Assembly (NCBI GenBank): GCA_964569015.1
Contig: CAZMSN010000040.1
Location: forward strand, 1 to 17,282
Length of the DNA stretch: 17,282 bases
Reading direction: 5' to 3'
Source: CAYQEC01 sp964569015
GTDB lineage: Bacteria; Actinomycetota; Acidimicrobiia; Spongiisociales; UBA5794
Positions 5,922-13,686 of the stretch are shown piece after piece (position 1 is the stretch's first letter; the number at the start of each line of letters is the position of its first letter). The position numbers and the translations under genes were made by a program. The notes beneath the pieces were generated by a model. That model was not told the origin of the DNA and did not search any database. It worked only from the letters and a program-made list of their open reading frames with translations.

Positions 5922-8347
5922 CGGGAATCGCCTCGCTCGTCTTCGCCTTCATCGGGCTCAACGGGCTCCTGCGCTCCACCGTCACCGGGCCGCCGTGGCA
6001 GTGGCTCGTCCTCGCCGGATTGGTGCTCGGGATCGCCATCACATGGGCCTGCCTCAGCTTCCGCCTCCCCATCGCGGTGACGGTCGCCATCAACCTCGCG
6101 GCGATGGTGGTGGCCGTCGCCCGCATCGCCGCCCCGGAGACCACGGTGATGCTGCTCCCGACCGGCGACACGATCTCGGCGATCGACACGGACCTCTCCC
6201 AAGCCCTCTCAGTTATTCGCCATGGGCTCGAGCCGGTCATCCCGATCAGCGGCATCGTGATCATCCTGACCGTCATCATGTGGGTCACCGGCACGCTGCT
6301 GGCTTGGGGCCTGCTGCGCGGCCATCCCTATGTCGCCCTCGTTCCGCCACTGGTCATGTCGCTGCAATTCGCAACGATGGACCGGGGCGACACCACCCCT
6401 TTGGAGATCGTCGTCTTCCTGAGCCTGCTGGCCGCGTCGATGCTCGCCATCACCATCGACGAGCGCGACCAAACCGCCGGCCGCATGGTCAGGGATGGCC
6501 AATGGCCGAAGGCACGATCCCGGATCGGCCGGTCGGCTGCCGTGCTGATCGGCGCGACCATGATTGCGAGCCTCACGGGCGTCGCGGCACTGCACGGGAC
6601 AGTTCCCCGGTTCGGCCTGATGAGTTGGCGTACCAGCTCCGGTTTGACCGGCGAGTTCTTCGGCAGCGTCTCCTACAACCCCTTCGTCGGGATCAGGCAG
6701 TCGCTCGTGAGCAACACCGTCGTCCCCGTATTCCGAGCCCGTATCAGCGGCGACCTCCCCGCCGACCGGGTCTACTTCCGGTTGGTGACCATGGAGACCT
6801 ACGCCGGGGGCCAGTTCTACGCGAACAAGCCGGACATGATCCTCCTCGAACAGCGGCCGTGGGAGCTGGCCGGCCACAGCTTCTCCGGCGAGACCGCCAG
6901 CGTCACCACCTTCATCACGATCGAGCGCCTCGTCATGGACTGGATACCGGAGGCGTACGTGCCCACCGACGTCATCGCCAGTCGAACCTTCCTCCGCACC
7001 TTGCGGGTCCGCCCGGACGATGGATCCCTCCGGCTCGATGGAGGGCTCACTCTCGAGGGCATGACTTACTCGATCGAGTCGGAGATCCCCGTGCCGGACG
7101 TCGAGGCACTTGCATCGACCCAATCCGGGGAGCTGTCGGCCTCGTTCCAAGCGGCCCAGGAGGCCGCCGAGAACGTCCCCGAGCCGGTTGCTGTCGAGTA
7201 CCGGGCCAACCCCCCTGATGTGAATCGGTACCTCCAGCTCCCCGATGATCTCACTCCGGCAATCGGCGAGCTGGCTCGCTTGCAGACCGCCGGTCTGGAG
7301 ACTTCCTTCGAGAAGGCTCTCGCCCTCGAAGCCTGGCTCCGCTCGCCGGCGTTCCGTTACACCACCGACATCGAGCCCGGTCACGGCGCCACCGACCTCG
7401 CCGCCTGGCTGCTCGACCAGACGTCGCCCAACTTCCACTCCGGGTACTGCGAGAACTTCGCCACCTCGATGGCGGTCATGGCGCGCACGCTCGGCATCCC
7501 CTCCCGAGTGGTGCTCGGCTTCACCCCAGGCGAGCCCGACCCGGAGAACCCCTCCGAGGTCGTGGTTCGGGATCGCAACGCCCACGCCTGGGTCGAGCTG
7601 TGGATGCCGACACAGGGCTGGGTGCACTTCGATCCCACCCCCCGTGGAGACGGCGCCAACCCCTCTACCTACGAAGACTTCGAGAGCATCCTCGGCTTCT
7701 CGTTGATCGACTACCTCGAAATCTCCATGCTGCCACTGGACCCGGACCTGCCCTCATACCCCGGCCAACACGACATGTTCGACGAGGGCTCCGAAGATGC
7801 GATCTCGGCCACCGAACTGGACGGCGAATCCACCGGCATCCGATTCCCCGGCTGGGTCACCACCGTGATGCCATTCGTGATCGTCGCCGTGCTCGCCCTC
7901 GTCGCGATCCCCGGCATCAAGTGGCGGCGCCACAAACGGCGCATGAAGCGCCTGGAGAAAGGCGACATCTCGGCAGCCTGGGAGGAGATCGTGGCACGGC
8001 TCACCGACCTCGGCGAGCCGCCCAACCGTGCCCTCACCCCCAATGAGCTGGCGGCATCGATCGATGAGGCGATGCGGCCACTCGCCTCGGTGTACGGGAG
8101 AACCATCTACGGGCCGGAAGGCTGCGTGAGCGCCGCCCACATCGACACTGCCCGCGCCTCCTTCCAGGAGACGACCGCGTCCCTCACGAGCCGCTATCGA
8201 ACCGGTCGGCGGATCCTGGCGTGGTACCGGCCGGCCACTCTCCTGCCACGATGGGCGCGGCGCCGTGCCGACAGATCCAAGGGGGCAATGGGCATCGACG
8301 GTAACCGGCGCAGAAGCGACCGAGATACGGCGCAGATCAGCCGGTAG
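5897..8347 (+). CDS. Membrane transglutaminase-like protein (TgpA-like, with DUF4129-type tail)
   Basis: An 816-residue membrane protein. The N-terminal third has about six hydrophobic spans (residues 5 to about 230), as in the TgpA/DUF3488 module. An extracytoplasmic part follows, carrying a transglutaminase-like core with all three catalytic residues: Cys518 in SGYCENFATS, His563 in DRNAHAWVEL, and Asp579 in WVHFDPTP. One more span lies near 654-673, then a basic cytoplasmic tail with LTPNELAASIDEAMRPLAS, which resembles DUF4129. The fold is that of a cysteine amidase or acyl transferase; substrate is unknown, and peptidoglycan or surface protein is a guess. Start: ATG 5897 has GGAG five bases upstream, better than GTG 5861 or ATG 5873. 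It is last of the moxR operon. Its 3' end overlaps the convergent MerR gene by 11 nt. Confidence 0.92.
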   Translation: MVYRRSWLAGIASLVFAFIGLNGLLRSTVTGPPWQWLVLAGLVLGIAITWACLSFRLPIAVTVAINLAAMVVAVARIAAPETTVMLLPTGDTISAIDTDLSQALSVIRHGLEPVIPISGIVIILTVIMWVTGTLLAWGLLRGHPYVALVPPLVMSLQFATMDRGDTTPLEIVVFLSLLAASMLAITIDERDQTAGRMVRDGQWPKARSRIGRSAAVLIGATMIASLTGVAALHGTVPRFGLMSWRTSSGLTGEFFGSVSYNPFVGIRQSLVSNTVVPVFRARISGDLPADRVYFRLVTMETYAGGQFYANKPDMILLEQRPWELAGHSFSGETASVTTFITIERLVMDWIPEAYVPTDVIASRTFLRTLRVRPDDGSLRLDGGLTLEGMTYSIESEIPVPDVEALASTQSGELSASFQAAQEAAENVPEPVAVEYRANPPDVNRYLQLPDDLTPAIGELARLQTAGLETSFEKALALEAWLRSPAFRYTTDIEPGHGATDLAAWLLDQTSPNFHSGYCENFATSMAVMARTLGIPSRVVLGFTPGEPDPENPSEVVVRDRNAHAWVELWMPTQGWVHFDPTPRGDGANPSTYEDFESILGFSLIDYLEISMLPLDPDLPSYPGQHDMFDEGSEDAISATELDGESTGIRFPGWVTTVMPFVIVAVLALVAIPGIKWRRHKRRMKRLEKGDISAAWEEIVARLTDLGEPPNRALTPNELAASIDEAMRPLASVYGRTIYGPEGCVSAAHIDTARASFQETTASLTSRYRTGRRILAWYRPATLLPRWARRRADRSKGAMGIDGNRRRSDRDTAQISR

Positions 8348-8834
8348 CTTCGACCTCGGAGAGCACGTCGTCCTCGACGCGCCGCAGCATGCCGAGGAAC
8401 TGCTCCCTGTCGAGCTCGAACCGCGTCACGTCTTCCTCGACGCTCACCGCTATCTCGTTGATCGCCACGAAGAACGACAGCTGCCCCTGACGGAGCGCGT
8501 CGAGCAGCTCATCCTCGTCCTGCGCCACCCGGAAGATCGTCTGACCATCGGTGACGAGCCTCACCGACGCGAGGTGGCCGTCCATGTCGGCGGTGCGCCG
8601 GAGGTAGTCCCACGCCCGACGCACGCGCTGCACGGACATGCCGTTGTCGAGAAGGCTCTTGACCACCCGGAGCGCCACCAGATCGCGAAACGAGTAGAGC
8701 CGGCGCCGGCCCGGCCGCCCGCCTGTCGTTTGGATCGTTGGGGTAACGAGATTGACTTTGTCCCAATATCGGAGCTGATGTGCGCTACAGCCGGTGAGCC
8801 GAGATGCTTGCTGCGCCGTGAAACCTTCCAACAT
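8337..8834 (-). CDS. MerR-family transcriptional regulator
   Basis: A 165-residue DNA-binding protein. The N-terminal winged helix is typical of MerR: FTAQQASRLTGCSAHQLRYW (5-24), then a wing with GGRPGRRRLYSFRDLVAL (38-55), then the second helix pair with LLDNGMSVQRVRRAW. The C-terminal half (about 85-165) is acidic and has no cysteine cluster or known drug-binding motif, so the inducer is unknown; it may be a developmental or stress regulator rather than a metal sensor. The only Cys is in the DNA-binding region. The ATG at 8834 has GAGGGAGGG right next to it, an unusually short spacing. The stop lies inside the end of the transglutaminase gene on the other strand. A palindrome 73 nt upstream (8907-8919) is a possible target site. 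Confidence 0.88.
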   Translation of the reverse strand: MLEGFTAQQASRLTGCSAHQLRYWDKVNLVTPTIQTTGGRPGRRRLYSFRDLVALRVVKSLLDNGMSVQRVRRAWDYLRRTADMDGHLASVRLVTDGQTIFRVAQDEDELLDALRQGQLSFFVAINEIAVSVEEDVTRFELDREQFLGMLRRVEDDVLSEVEATG

Positions 8835-8881
8835 CCCTCCCTCACACCGGGATCCAAGAACCGCTGCAGTCAGCTCTACAG

Positions 8882-8927
8882 CCGTCCCTAAAAAGCTTGC
8901 CGCCGACGATGATTCATCGCGGGACGG
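8882..8927. repeat. Nested inverted repeats between the MerR and DUF3040 genes
   Basis: A 13-nt perfect palindrome with one central base, CGATGATTCATCG (8907-8919), lies between the arms of a longer inverted repeat, CCGTCCC (8882-8888) and GGGACGG (8921-8927). The two are not concentric. They occupy the 98-nt gap upstream of the MerR gene and downstream of DUF3040. The inner palindrome suits a dimeric regulator, possibly MerR autoregulation. The outer pair could close a large RNA hairpin at the end of the DUF3040 message, though the T-run it encloses is in the loop, not after the stem. Roles are inferred. Confidence 0.4.
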
Positions 8928-8932
8928 TCACT

Positions 8933-9271
8933 CTAGCCGTCTCGATGCCACTTCTGTCGGGTGCGCCCCAACCACGCCTCGAGACGAGCCGGGACACCGT
9001 CGCCACCTTTCCTGCGAATGTCGACCGTGATCCATCCGGCCGCGGCCAGCATCACGATGAAACCCGCCACCGCGATCCAGGGCGAGGTCGTGAAGGTGAG
9101 CAACATGACCACCAGGCCGACGGCAAAGACGACGAACGCGAGGCGCCGCCTGCGCCGGCCGACCGAGCGCAGCGTCGTCTTGGCAACCGTCTCGGCGAGC
9201 TTCGGATCCTCCTGGTAGAACTGGCGCTCGATCTCCTGGAGGATGCGCTGCTCCCGTTCATTCAGAGGCAT
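8933..9271 (-). CDS. DUF3040 small membrane protein
   Basis: A 112-residue protein matching the actinobacterial DUF3040 family. The N terminus MPLNEREQRILQEIERQFYQ is the family hallmark, followed by a basic RRRRR stretch and two membrane spans (about residues 43-60 and 65-83). The short charged tail includes DIRRKGG. Both basic flanks suggest cytoplasmic termini. Function is unknown; in several actinobacteria such genes sit close to the mraZ/rsmH/fts division genes (recalled, not checked here), none of which are in this window. It lies 48 nt after dinB on the same strand, but a TATACT box at 9307-9312 suggests a promoter of its own. There is no strong Shine-Dalgarno; GAGATGAG lies around 8-15 nt before the ATG. 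Confidence 0.88.
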   Translation of the reverse strand: MPLNEREQRILQEIERQFYQEDPKLAETVAKTTLRSVGRRRRRLAFVVFAVGLVVMLLTFTTSPWIAVAGFIVMLAAAGWITVDIRRKGGDGVPARLEAWLGRTRQKWHRDG

Positions 9272-9306
9272 GCGATCGTCTCATCTCGTGGATGGGCGGA
9301 CCCCCA

Positions 9307-9312
9307 AGTATA
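9307..9312 (-). promoter_or_regulatory. Candidate -10 box for the DUF3040 gene
   Basis: TATACT on the minus strand is five of six to the sigma-70 consensus and stands 35 nt before the ATG. The -35 region falls in the end of dinB and reads GGGTTC at a 17-nt spacing, which is poor. A small inverted repeat, GTTC-GGA-GAAC, lies within the spacer and -35 area. Confidence 0.4.
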
Positions 9313-9319
9313 CCGCTGC

Positions 9320-10543
9320 TCAGTTCTCCGAACCCGAAGGTCCCCCTGTTCGATCCGGGACCGGCAGGTCCTTTCGTGCGGTTGGATCGAGGAGCCGAGC
9401 CGGCACGACCGCGTCGTCCCCAAACCGATCCCGCACTCGATCCGTTACCTCCGCCGCGGCATCTCTTGGACTCGTCTCCAACGACAGCTGCCGAGGATCG
9501 CCTCCCGTCACGAGGCCGCCGGTCCCCACGCCGAGCAGCCGGATCCCCCGGCCTTCGACGGGCACCCTCTTCAGCAGCAGCTGCGCCCCGTTCCACAGAG
9601 CCGGCGTGTGCTCGATCGCTTCGCGGAACGTGAGCGATCGGGTGATGGTCGTGAAGTCCCCGAACCGCACCTTGAGGGTGAGCGACCGGCCGGCGAGACC
9701 GGCTCGGCGCAGCCGGCTCGAGAGCCGGTCGCACAGGTCGAGCAAGGCTCGCTCGACGTGCTCGTGTGCGGTGAGGTCGCGTTCGTAGGTCTCTTCGACC
9801 GAGACCGACTTGGCGGCGTCGGCCGGGGCGACTTCGCGTTCGTCGATGCCGCGGGCCAGCGCAGCGAGGTGGCTGCCCAGGCTCCGCCCAATCCTGCGCT
9901 GGAGTACCTGCTCAGGCACCGCGGTCAGTTCGCCCACGGTGTCTATGCCGAGCAACTCCAGATGGGCGAAGGTGGCCTCCCCCACTCCCCACAGGCGTCG
10001 TACCGGCATGGCGTGCAGAAAGCCGAGCTCGGCGCCGGCCGGGACCAGCCGCAGACCGTCCGGCTTTGCGTCTTCTGATGCCAGCTTGGCGAGGAACATC
10101 GTCGACGCGATCCCGACCGAGGCCGGCAGCTTCAGCTCTTGCCGGATGCGATGGCGCAGCGCCTCCCCCACCGCAGACGGATTCGGGTAGTGCATGCGGA
10201 GCCCGCTGATGTCGAGGAACGCCTCGTCAACCGACAGGCCCTCCACGAGGGGTGTGAATGCTCGCAGGAGGTCGAAGAGACGGCTCGACACGGCCGCGTA
10301 GGAACGGCCGTCGGGGGGTAGGAACCGGCCTTTCGGACAGAGACGGCGCGCCTCGCCGATCGGCATCGCCGAATGGACTCCGAGCCGGCGCGCCTCATAG
10401 CTCGCAGACGACACGACCCCGCGCTTTCCCAAGCCGCCGACGATGACCGGCACTCCGTGCAGGGCCGGGTCCCGCAGCCGCTCCACCTCCACGAAGAACG
10501 CGTCCATGTCGACGTGGAGGAAACGCTCGTTGAAACGCCCCAT
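9320..10543 (-). CDS. dinB: DNA polymerase IV (Y-family translesion polymerase)
   Basis: A 407-residue Y-family polymerase that copies damaged templates. Motifs: HVDMDAFFVEVE (10-21) with Asp12 as the first metal ligand and Phe17 as the steric gate; SVDEAFLDISG (104-114) with the catalytic Asp106-Glu107; a helix-hairpin-helix-like LWGVGEATFAHLELLGIDTV (184-203); the little-finger domain (about 245-345); and RQLSLE (351-356), a good beta-clamp-binding motif. The tail VRDRFGDDAVVPARLL is typical of actinobacterial DinB. All key residues are present, so it should be active. Start: ATG 10543; the open frame extends upstream, but the polymerase fold begins here and TACTGT seven bases before it fits a leaderless message. 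It diverges from the histidine-phosphatase gene. Confidence 0.95.
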   Translation of the reverse strand: MGRFNERFLHVDMDAFFVEVERLRDPALHGVPVIVGGLGKRGVVSSASYEARRLGVHSAMPIGEARRLCPKGRFLPPDGRSYAAVSSRLFDLLRAFTPLVEGLSVDEAFLDISGLRMHYPNPSAVGEALRHRIRQELKLPASVGIASTMFLAKLASEDAKPDGLRLVPAGAELGFLHAMPVRRLWGVGEATFAHLELLGIDTVGELTAVPEQVLQRRIGRSLGSHLAALARGIDEREVAPADAAKSVSVEETYERDLTAHEHVERALLDLCDRLSSRLRRAGLAGRSLTLKVRFGDFTTITRSLTFREAIEHTPALWNGAQLLLKRVPVEGRGIRLLGVGTGGLVTGGDPRQLSLETSPRDAAAEVTDRVRDRFGDDAVVPARLLDPTARKDLPVPDRTGGPSGSEN

Positions 10544-10556
10544 CGATCGCACAGTA
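10544..10556 (-). promoter_or_regulatory. Leaderless-type -10 element before dinB
   Basis: TACTGT (10556-10551, minus strand) is followed by seven bases and the ATG. No Shine-Dalgarno is present. Just upstream, GAAC-CGGT-GTGA (10559-10570) keeps one half of the actinobacterial LexA box GAAC-N4-GTTC, but the second half is off by two bases, so SOS control is not supported. Confidence 0.35.
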
Positions 10557-10573
10557 CCGAACCGGTGTGACAC

Positions 10574-10587
10574 GCCGGCCGGCCGGC
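10574..10587. repeat. 14-bp GC palindrome in the divergent dinB/phosphatase promoter region
   Basis: GCCGGCCGGCCGGC is perfectly self-complementary and lies in the 78-nt gap between two divergent genes. It could be a shared operator or a strong hairpin. It is pure G/C in a high-GC genome, so chance is a real alternative. Confidence 0.3.
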
Positions 10588-10621
10588 ACGCGAGCTCAAC
10601 CGATCTGCCAGACTCCCGGCG

Positions 10622-11272
10622 ATGCCGGCGCCCATCCATCTCCTTCGCCACGGCGAGGTCGCCAATCCCGACCATGTCATCTACGCAGACCTCCCCGGCT
10701 ACCGATTGAGCGGGCGCGGCCGTCGCCAGGCCGAGGCCGCTGCCCAGCACCTGGCGACAACGTCGGTGGCGATGGTCGTCACCTCTCCCCTGGACCGCGC
10801 CATCGAGACGGCGACGATCGTCGCCCTCTCTCATGGATGCCGGCCCGTCGTCGACGAGGGACTGACCGAGTGGAAACTCAGTTCCCGCTGGGCGGGCATC
10901 GTCTGGCACGACCTCCCCAACCAGCGGCCCGGAGAACTGGAGGCGTACCTCGAACACCCCGAGGCCCTTTCCTTCACGCCGGAGCCGCTCGCGGATCTCG
11001 CGGCGCGGGTGGCCTCCGTGGTGAACGGCTGGAGGTCCCGGGTTCCCGATGGGGAGCTCGTCTTCGTCTCCCACCAGGACCCGATCCAGGCAGGCAGGCG
11101 GGTCCTCTGCGGAAAGGCGCTGGCCGATTTCAACGTCGCCAAGCCCAAGCACGCCGCCGTGGTGACGTTGCTCAGCCAAGACGACGGCGGCCCGGCCTGG
11201 GACGAGATCGGCTACTGGGAGCCCGATCAAGGCGTGCGGTTCCCCCCGATCACCGGGCCGTCCGGCGGCTGA
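10622..11272 (+). CDS. Histidine phosphatase superfamily protein (phosphoglycerate-mutase-like)
   Basis: A 216-residue protein of the branch-1 histidine phosphatase superfamily. Seen: LLRHGEV (7-13) with the phospho-acceptor His10 and Arg9; SPLDRAIETA (55-64) with Arg59; Glu83 in LTEWK as the likely proton donor; and FVSHQDP (148-154) with His151. These four residues form the usual phosphate pocket, so catalysis by a phosphohistidine intermediate is expected. Substrate is not evident: mutase, phosphosugar or nucleotide phosphatase are all possible. WKLSSRW after the Glu is more a broad-specificity pattern than true phosphoglycerate mutase. The ATG has no Shine-Dalgarno; CAGACT preceded by TGC lies seven bases upstream as a weak leaderless -10. 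It is convergent with the fab block. Confidence 0.85.
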   Translation: MPAPIHLLRHGEVANPDHVIYADLPGYRLSGRGRRQAEAAAQHLATTSVAMVVTSPLDRAIETATIVALSHGCRPVVDEGLTEWKLSSRWAGIVWHDLPNQRPGELEAYLEHPEALSFTPEPLADLAARVASVVNGWRSRVPDGELVFVSHQDPIQAGRRVLCGKALADFNVAKPKHAAVVTLLSQDDGGPAWDEIGYWEPDQGVRFPPITGPSGG

Positions 11273-11409
11273 CACCGCCACCGGATCGAGAGCATCTCCA
11301 AGTCGACACCTTCTCGTCCGACACGTACCACGTCTCCCTCACCGATCAGGTGGGAACGGTCCACGGCGCCTCGGCCACGCCAAGGACGACGAGAAGACCG
11401 CGCCGGCGT
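11273..11409. other. Convergent intergenic gap between the phosphatase gene and fabF
   Basis: Both neighbours end here, so a termination zone is expected. The only structure I see is a weak hairpin on the plus strand, CTCACC (11338-11343) with GGTGGG (11349-11354), containing one G-U pair and no T-tract. No gene is supported. Confidence 0.3.
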
Positions 11410-12657
11410 TCAGGCCTTGCCGAACACCAGGGCCACGTTGTGGCCACCGAACCCGAACGAGTTCGACATGGCGGTCGTGATCGACACCTCCCGCGCCTCG
11501 TTGGGCACGTAGTCGAGGTCGCATTCCGGGTCGGGGGTGGTGTAGTTGATCGTCGGCGGCAGTACGCCCTCCCGGATGGCCAGGACCGAGGCGATCGCCT
11601 CCATCGCCCCGGCCGAGCCGAGGAGATGACCGGTCATCGACTTGGTCGACGAGATCGGGATCCGCCACGCGTCGTCCCCGAAGACGGTCTTGATGGCGAG
11701 CGTCTCGGTGATGTCGTTGGCCTGGGTCGACGTGCCGTGAGCGTTGATGTAGCCGATGTCGGCTGCGGCCAGGCCGGCGTCGTCGATGGCGTTCTGCATG
11801 GCGCGGGCGGCTCCCGCTCCCCCGGGCCGGGGAGCGGTCATGTGGTACCCGTCGGCGGACATGCCGTAGCCGAGGAACTCGGCGTAGATCGTGGCGCCGC
11901 GGGCGATGGCGTGCTCCCGCTCCTCCAGGATCAGCACCGCGGCTCCCTCCCCCATCACGAACCCGTCACGGTCGGCATCGAACGGTCGGGACGCCCCCTG
12001 CGGGTCGTCGTTTCGGGTGCTCACCGCCCGGGCCTGGGCGAACCCGGCCAGCGCGATCTCACAGATCCCGGCCTCGGTGCCGCCCGCCACCATGACATCG
12101 GCGGCGTTGCGCCGGATGATCTCGGCGGCGTCGCCGACCGCATTGGCCGATGCGGCGCAGGCCGTGACGGTGCAGATGTTCGGGCCGAAGAGATTGAAGT
12201 CGATCGACACCGCCGCGCCCGCCATATTGCTGATGATCTTGGGAATCGCCAGCGGGGAAACCCGACTCGGTCCCCGTGCATCGAGAACCAGGACCTCCTC
12301 CTGAGTGGTCGTGATGCCACCGGTCCCGGAACCACAGACGACTCCGGCTCGTTGCGCCGCCGGGTCTTCCTCCTCGTAGGCGATCCCGGCATCGGCGAGC
12401 GCCTGCTGGGTCGCCACCCAGAAGAACTGAGCGTTGCGATCGAACCGGCGAGCCTCGCGCCGGGTCATGTACCGCTCTGGGTGGAAGTCCTTGACCTCGG
12501 CCACGATTTGACAGCTGAACTCGGAGGGATCGAAGAGGGTCACCCGACCGACCCCGGAGACACCGGCGATGAGATTCGCCCACGACTCGTCGACCTGGTG
12601 GCCGAGCGGATTGATGGTGCCGAGCCCGGTCACCACGACCCGCCGTCTCGAGCTCAC
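11410..12657 (-). CDS. fabF: 3-oxoacyl-[acyl-carrier-protein] synthase II (KAS II)
   Basis: The elongating condensing enzyme of type II fatty acid synthesis: it joins malonyl-ACP to acyl-ACP with loss of CO2. About 415 residues, normal for the family. Catalytic triad intact: Cys167 in TVTACAASANAV, His307 in NAHGTSTQAND, His344 in TKSMTGHLLGSAGA; the GFGGHN loop is near the end. Start: GTG 12657 is preferred because CGGAG lies 8 nt before it. GTG 12666 (three residues longer) is the alternative, but its GGA is directly adjacent. It is last in the fab block, 14 nt after acpP with this start, so it is almost certainly co-transcribed. Cytoplasmic. Confidence 0.96.
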   Translation of the reverse strand: MSSRRRVVVTGLGTINPLGHQVDESWANLIAGVSGVGRVTLFDPSEFSCQIVAEVKDFHPERYMTRREARRFDRNAQFFWVATQQALADAGIAYEEEDPAAQRAGVVCGSGTGGITTTQEEVLVLDARGPSRVSPLAIPKIISNMAGAAVSIDFNLFGPNICTVTACAASANAVGDAAEIIRRNAADVMVAGGTEAGICEIALAGFAQARAVSTRNDDPQGASRPFDADRDGFVMGEGAAVLILEEREHAIARGATIYAEFLGYGMSADGYHMTAPRPGGAGAARAMQNAIDDAGLAAADIGYINAHGTSTQANDITETLAIKTVFGDDAWRIPISSTKSMTGHLLGSAGAMEAIASVLAIREGVLPPTINYTTPDPECDLDYVPNEAREVSITTAMSNSFGFGGHNVALVFGKA

Positions 12658-12671
12658 GTCATGCACTCCGG

Positions 12672-12917
12672 TCAGCCGCTGAGCTTCTCGTGCACCACAT
12701 CGACCGCCTGGCCCACAGTGGTGATGAGCTCTGCCTCGTCATCGGGGATCTTGACATCGAAGTTGTCCTCGAGAGCCATCAACAGCTCGACCACGCCCAA
12801 CGAATCGACCTCGAGATCCGCCTCGAACCGGGCCTCCATCGTGATGTCGTCTCGTTCGAGCCCCAACTCCTCCACGAGCAGGTCGATGAGCTTGGCTTCG
12901 ATTTCGGCACGTTCCAT
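12672..12917 (-). CDS. acpP: Acyl carrier protein
   Basis: An 81-residue acidic four-helix carrier protein. The phosphopantetheine site is Ser39 in the motif EVDSLGVVELLMALED. FDVKIPDDEAELITTVGQAV (helix III region) is typical of fatty acid ACPs. It carries the growing acyl chain between FabD, FabH, FabG and FabF, all encoded beside it. The start ATG has AGGAGG nine bases upstream, the strongest ribosome site of the cluster, which fits the high ACP level cells need. It lies 34 nt after fabG. Confidence 0.97.
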   Translation of the reverse strand: MERAEIEAKLIDLLVEELGLERDDITMEARFEADLEVDSLGVVELLMALEDNFDVKIPDDEAELITTVGQAVDVVHEKLSG

Positions 12918-12951
12918 TGATGAACCCTCCTTGGGGATCTGTGGTCGGTCC

Positions 12952-13686
12952 TCAGAGCGTCATGCCACCGTCGACAACGATGGTCTGACCGGTGATGTAG
13001 CCCGCTTCGTTCGAGGCAAGATAGCCGACGACCGATGCGATCTCTTCGGGCTGGCCGAAGCGGCCGAGGCTGATCCTCTCCAGCAGCCGGGCTGATGCTT
13101 CTCCGCCGAGCGGAGCCGTCAGATCGGTCTCGATGAAGCCGGGAGCCACGACGTTGACGGTGATCCCGCGGGATCCCACCTCCTTGGCCAGCGACTTGCT
13201 GAAACCGATGATCCCGGCCTTGGCCGCCGCGTAGTTCGCCTGGCCGACGTTCCCACAGACGCCGCTGACCGAACCTATCGAGATGATGCGGCCCCATCGC
13301 GCCTTCACCATCCCCCGCAACGCCGCCTTCGTGCACAGGTACACCGACCGGAGATCGGTGGCGAGGACTTCGTCCCACGCTTCCGGCTTCATGCGTAGGA
13401 GGAGGCCATCGCGGGTGATGCCGGCATTGTTGACGAGGACGTCCACCGGACCGAGGTGTTCGTCGATGACGGCGAACATGGCATCGACCTGGGACACGTC
13501 GCCGACGTCGGCAGCCACCGCCACCGCCTTCCCTCCAGATCCGACGATCGCATCGACGACCTCACCGGCGGCATCGGCGCTGGTCGAGTAATTGACGGCG
13601 ACCGAGTGCCCCCGAGCGGCGAGCAGGACCGCGATCGAACGCCCGATGCCGCGCGATGATCCGGTCACGAGGGCAACTCGACTCAT
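12952..13686 (-). CDS. fabG: 3-oxoacyl-[acyl-carrier-protein] reductase
   Basis: A 244-residue short-chain dehydrogenase that reduces 3-oxoacyl-ACP with NADPH. Seen: the cofactor loop TGSSRGIG (8-15), NNAG (86-89), and the catalytic Ser139, Tyr152 and Lys156 in the NYAAAKAG segment. PGFIETDLT (182-190) and the C-terminal GQTIVVDGGMTL are standard for FabG. Many SDRs share these motifs, but its place between fabH and acpP makes the FabG role firm. Its ATG overlaps the fabH stop by four bases and has GAGGAG nine bases upstream. Confidence 0.96.
   Translation of the reverse strand: MSRVALVTGSSRGIGRSIAVLLAARGHSVAVNYSTSADAAGEVVDAIVGSGGKAVAVAADVGDVSQVDAMFAVIDEHLGPVDVLVNNAGITRDGLLLRMKPEAWDEVLATDLRSVYLCTKAALRGMVKARWGRIISIGSVSGVCGNVGQANYAAAKAGIIGFSKSLAKEVGSRGITVNVVAPGFIETDLTAPLGGEASARLLERISLGRFGQPEEIASVVGYLASNEAGYITGQTIVVDGGMTL

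Noticed and set aside
6209..7627. 472-codon minus-strand frame inside the transglutaminase gene
   Set aside because: It is the complement of the catalytic transglutaminase region, with no start signal and no recognisable domain.
10567..13095. 842-codon open frame on the plus strand across the phosphatase, fabF, acpP and fabG genes
   Set aside because: It runs antisense through unmistakable FabF, ACP and FabG coding sequence and its translation is Arg/Gly/Pro-rich without motifs.
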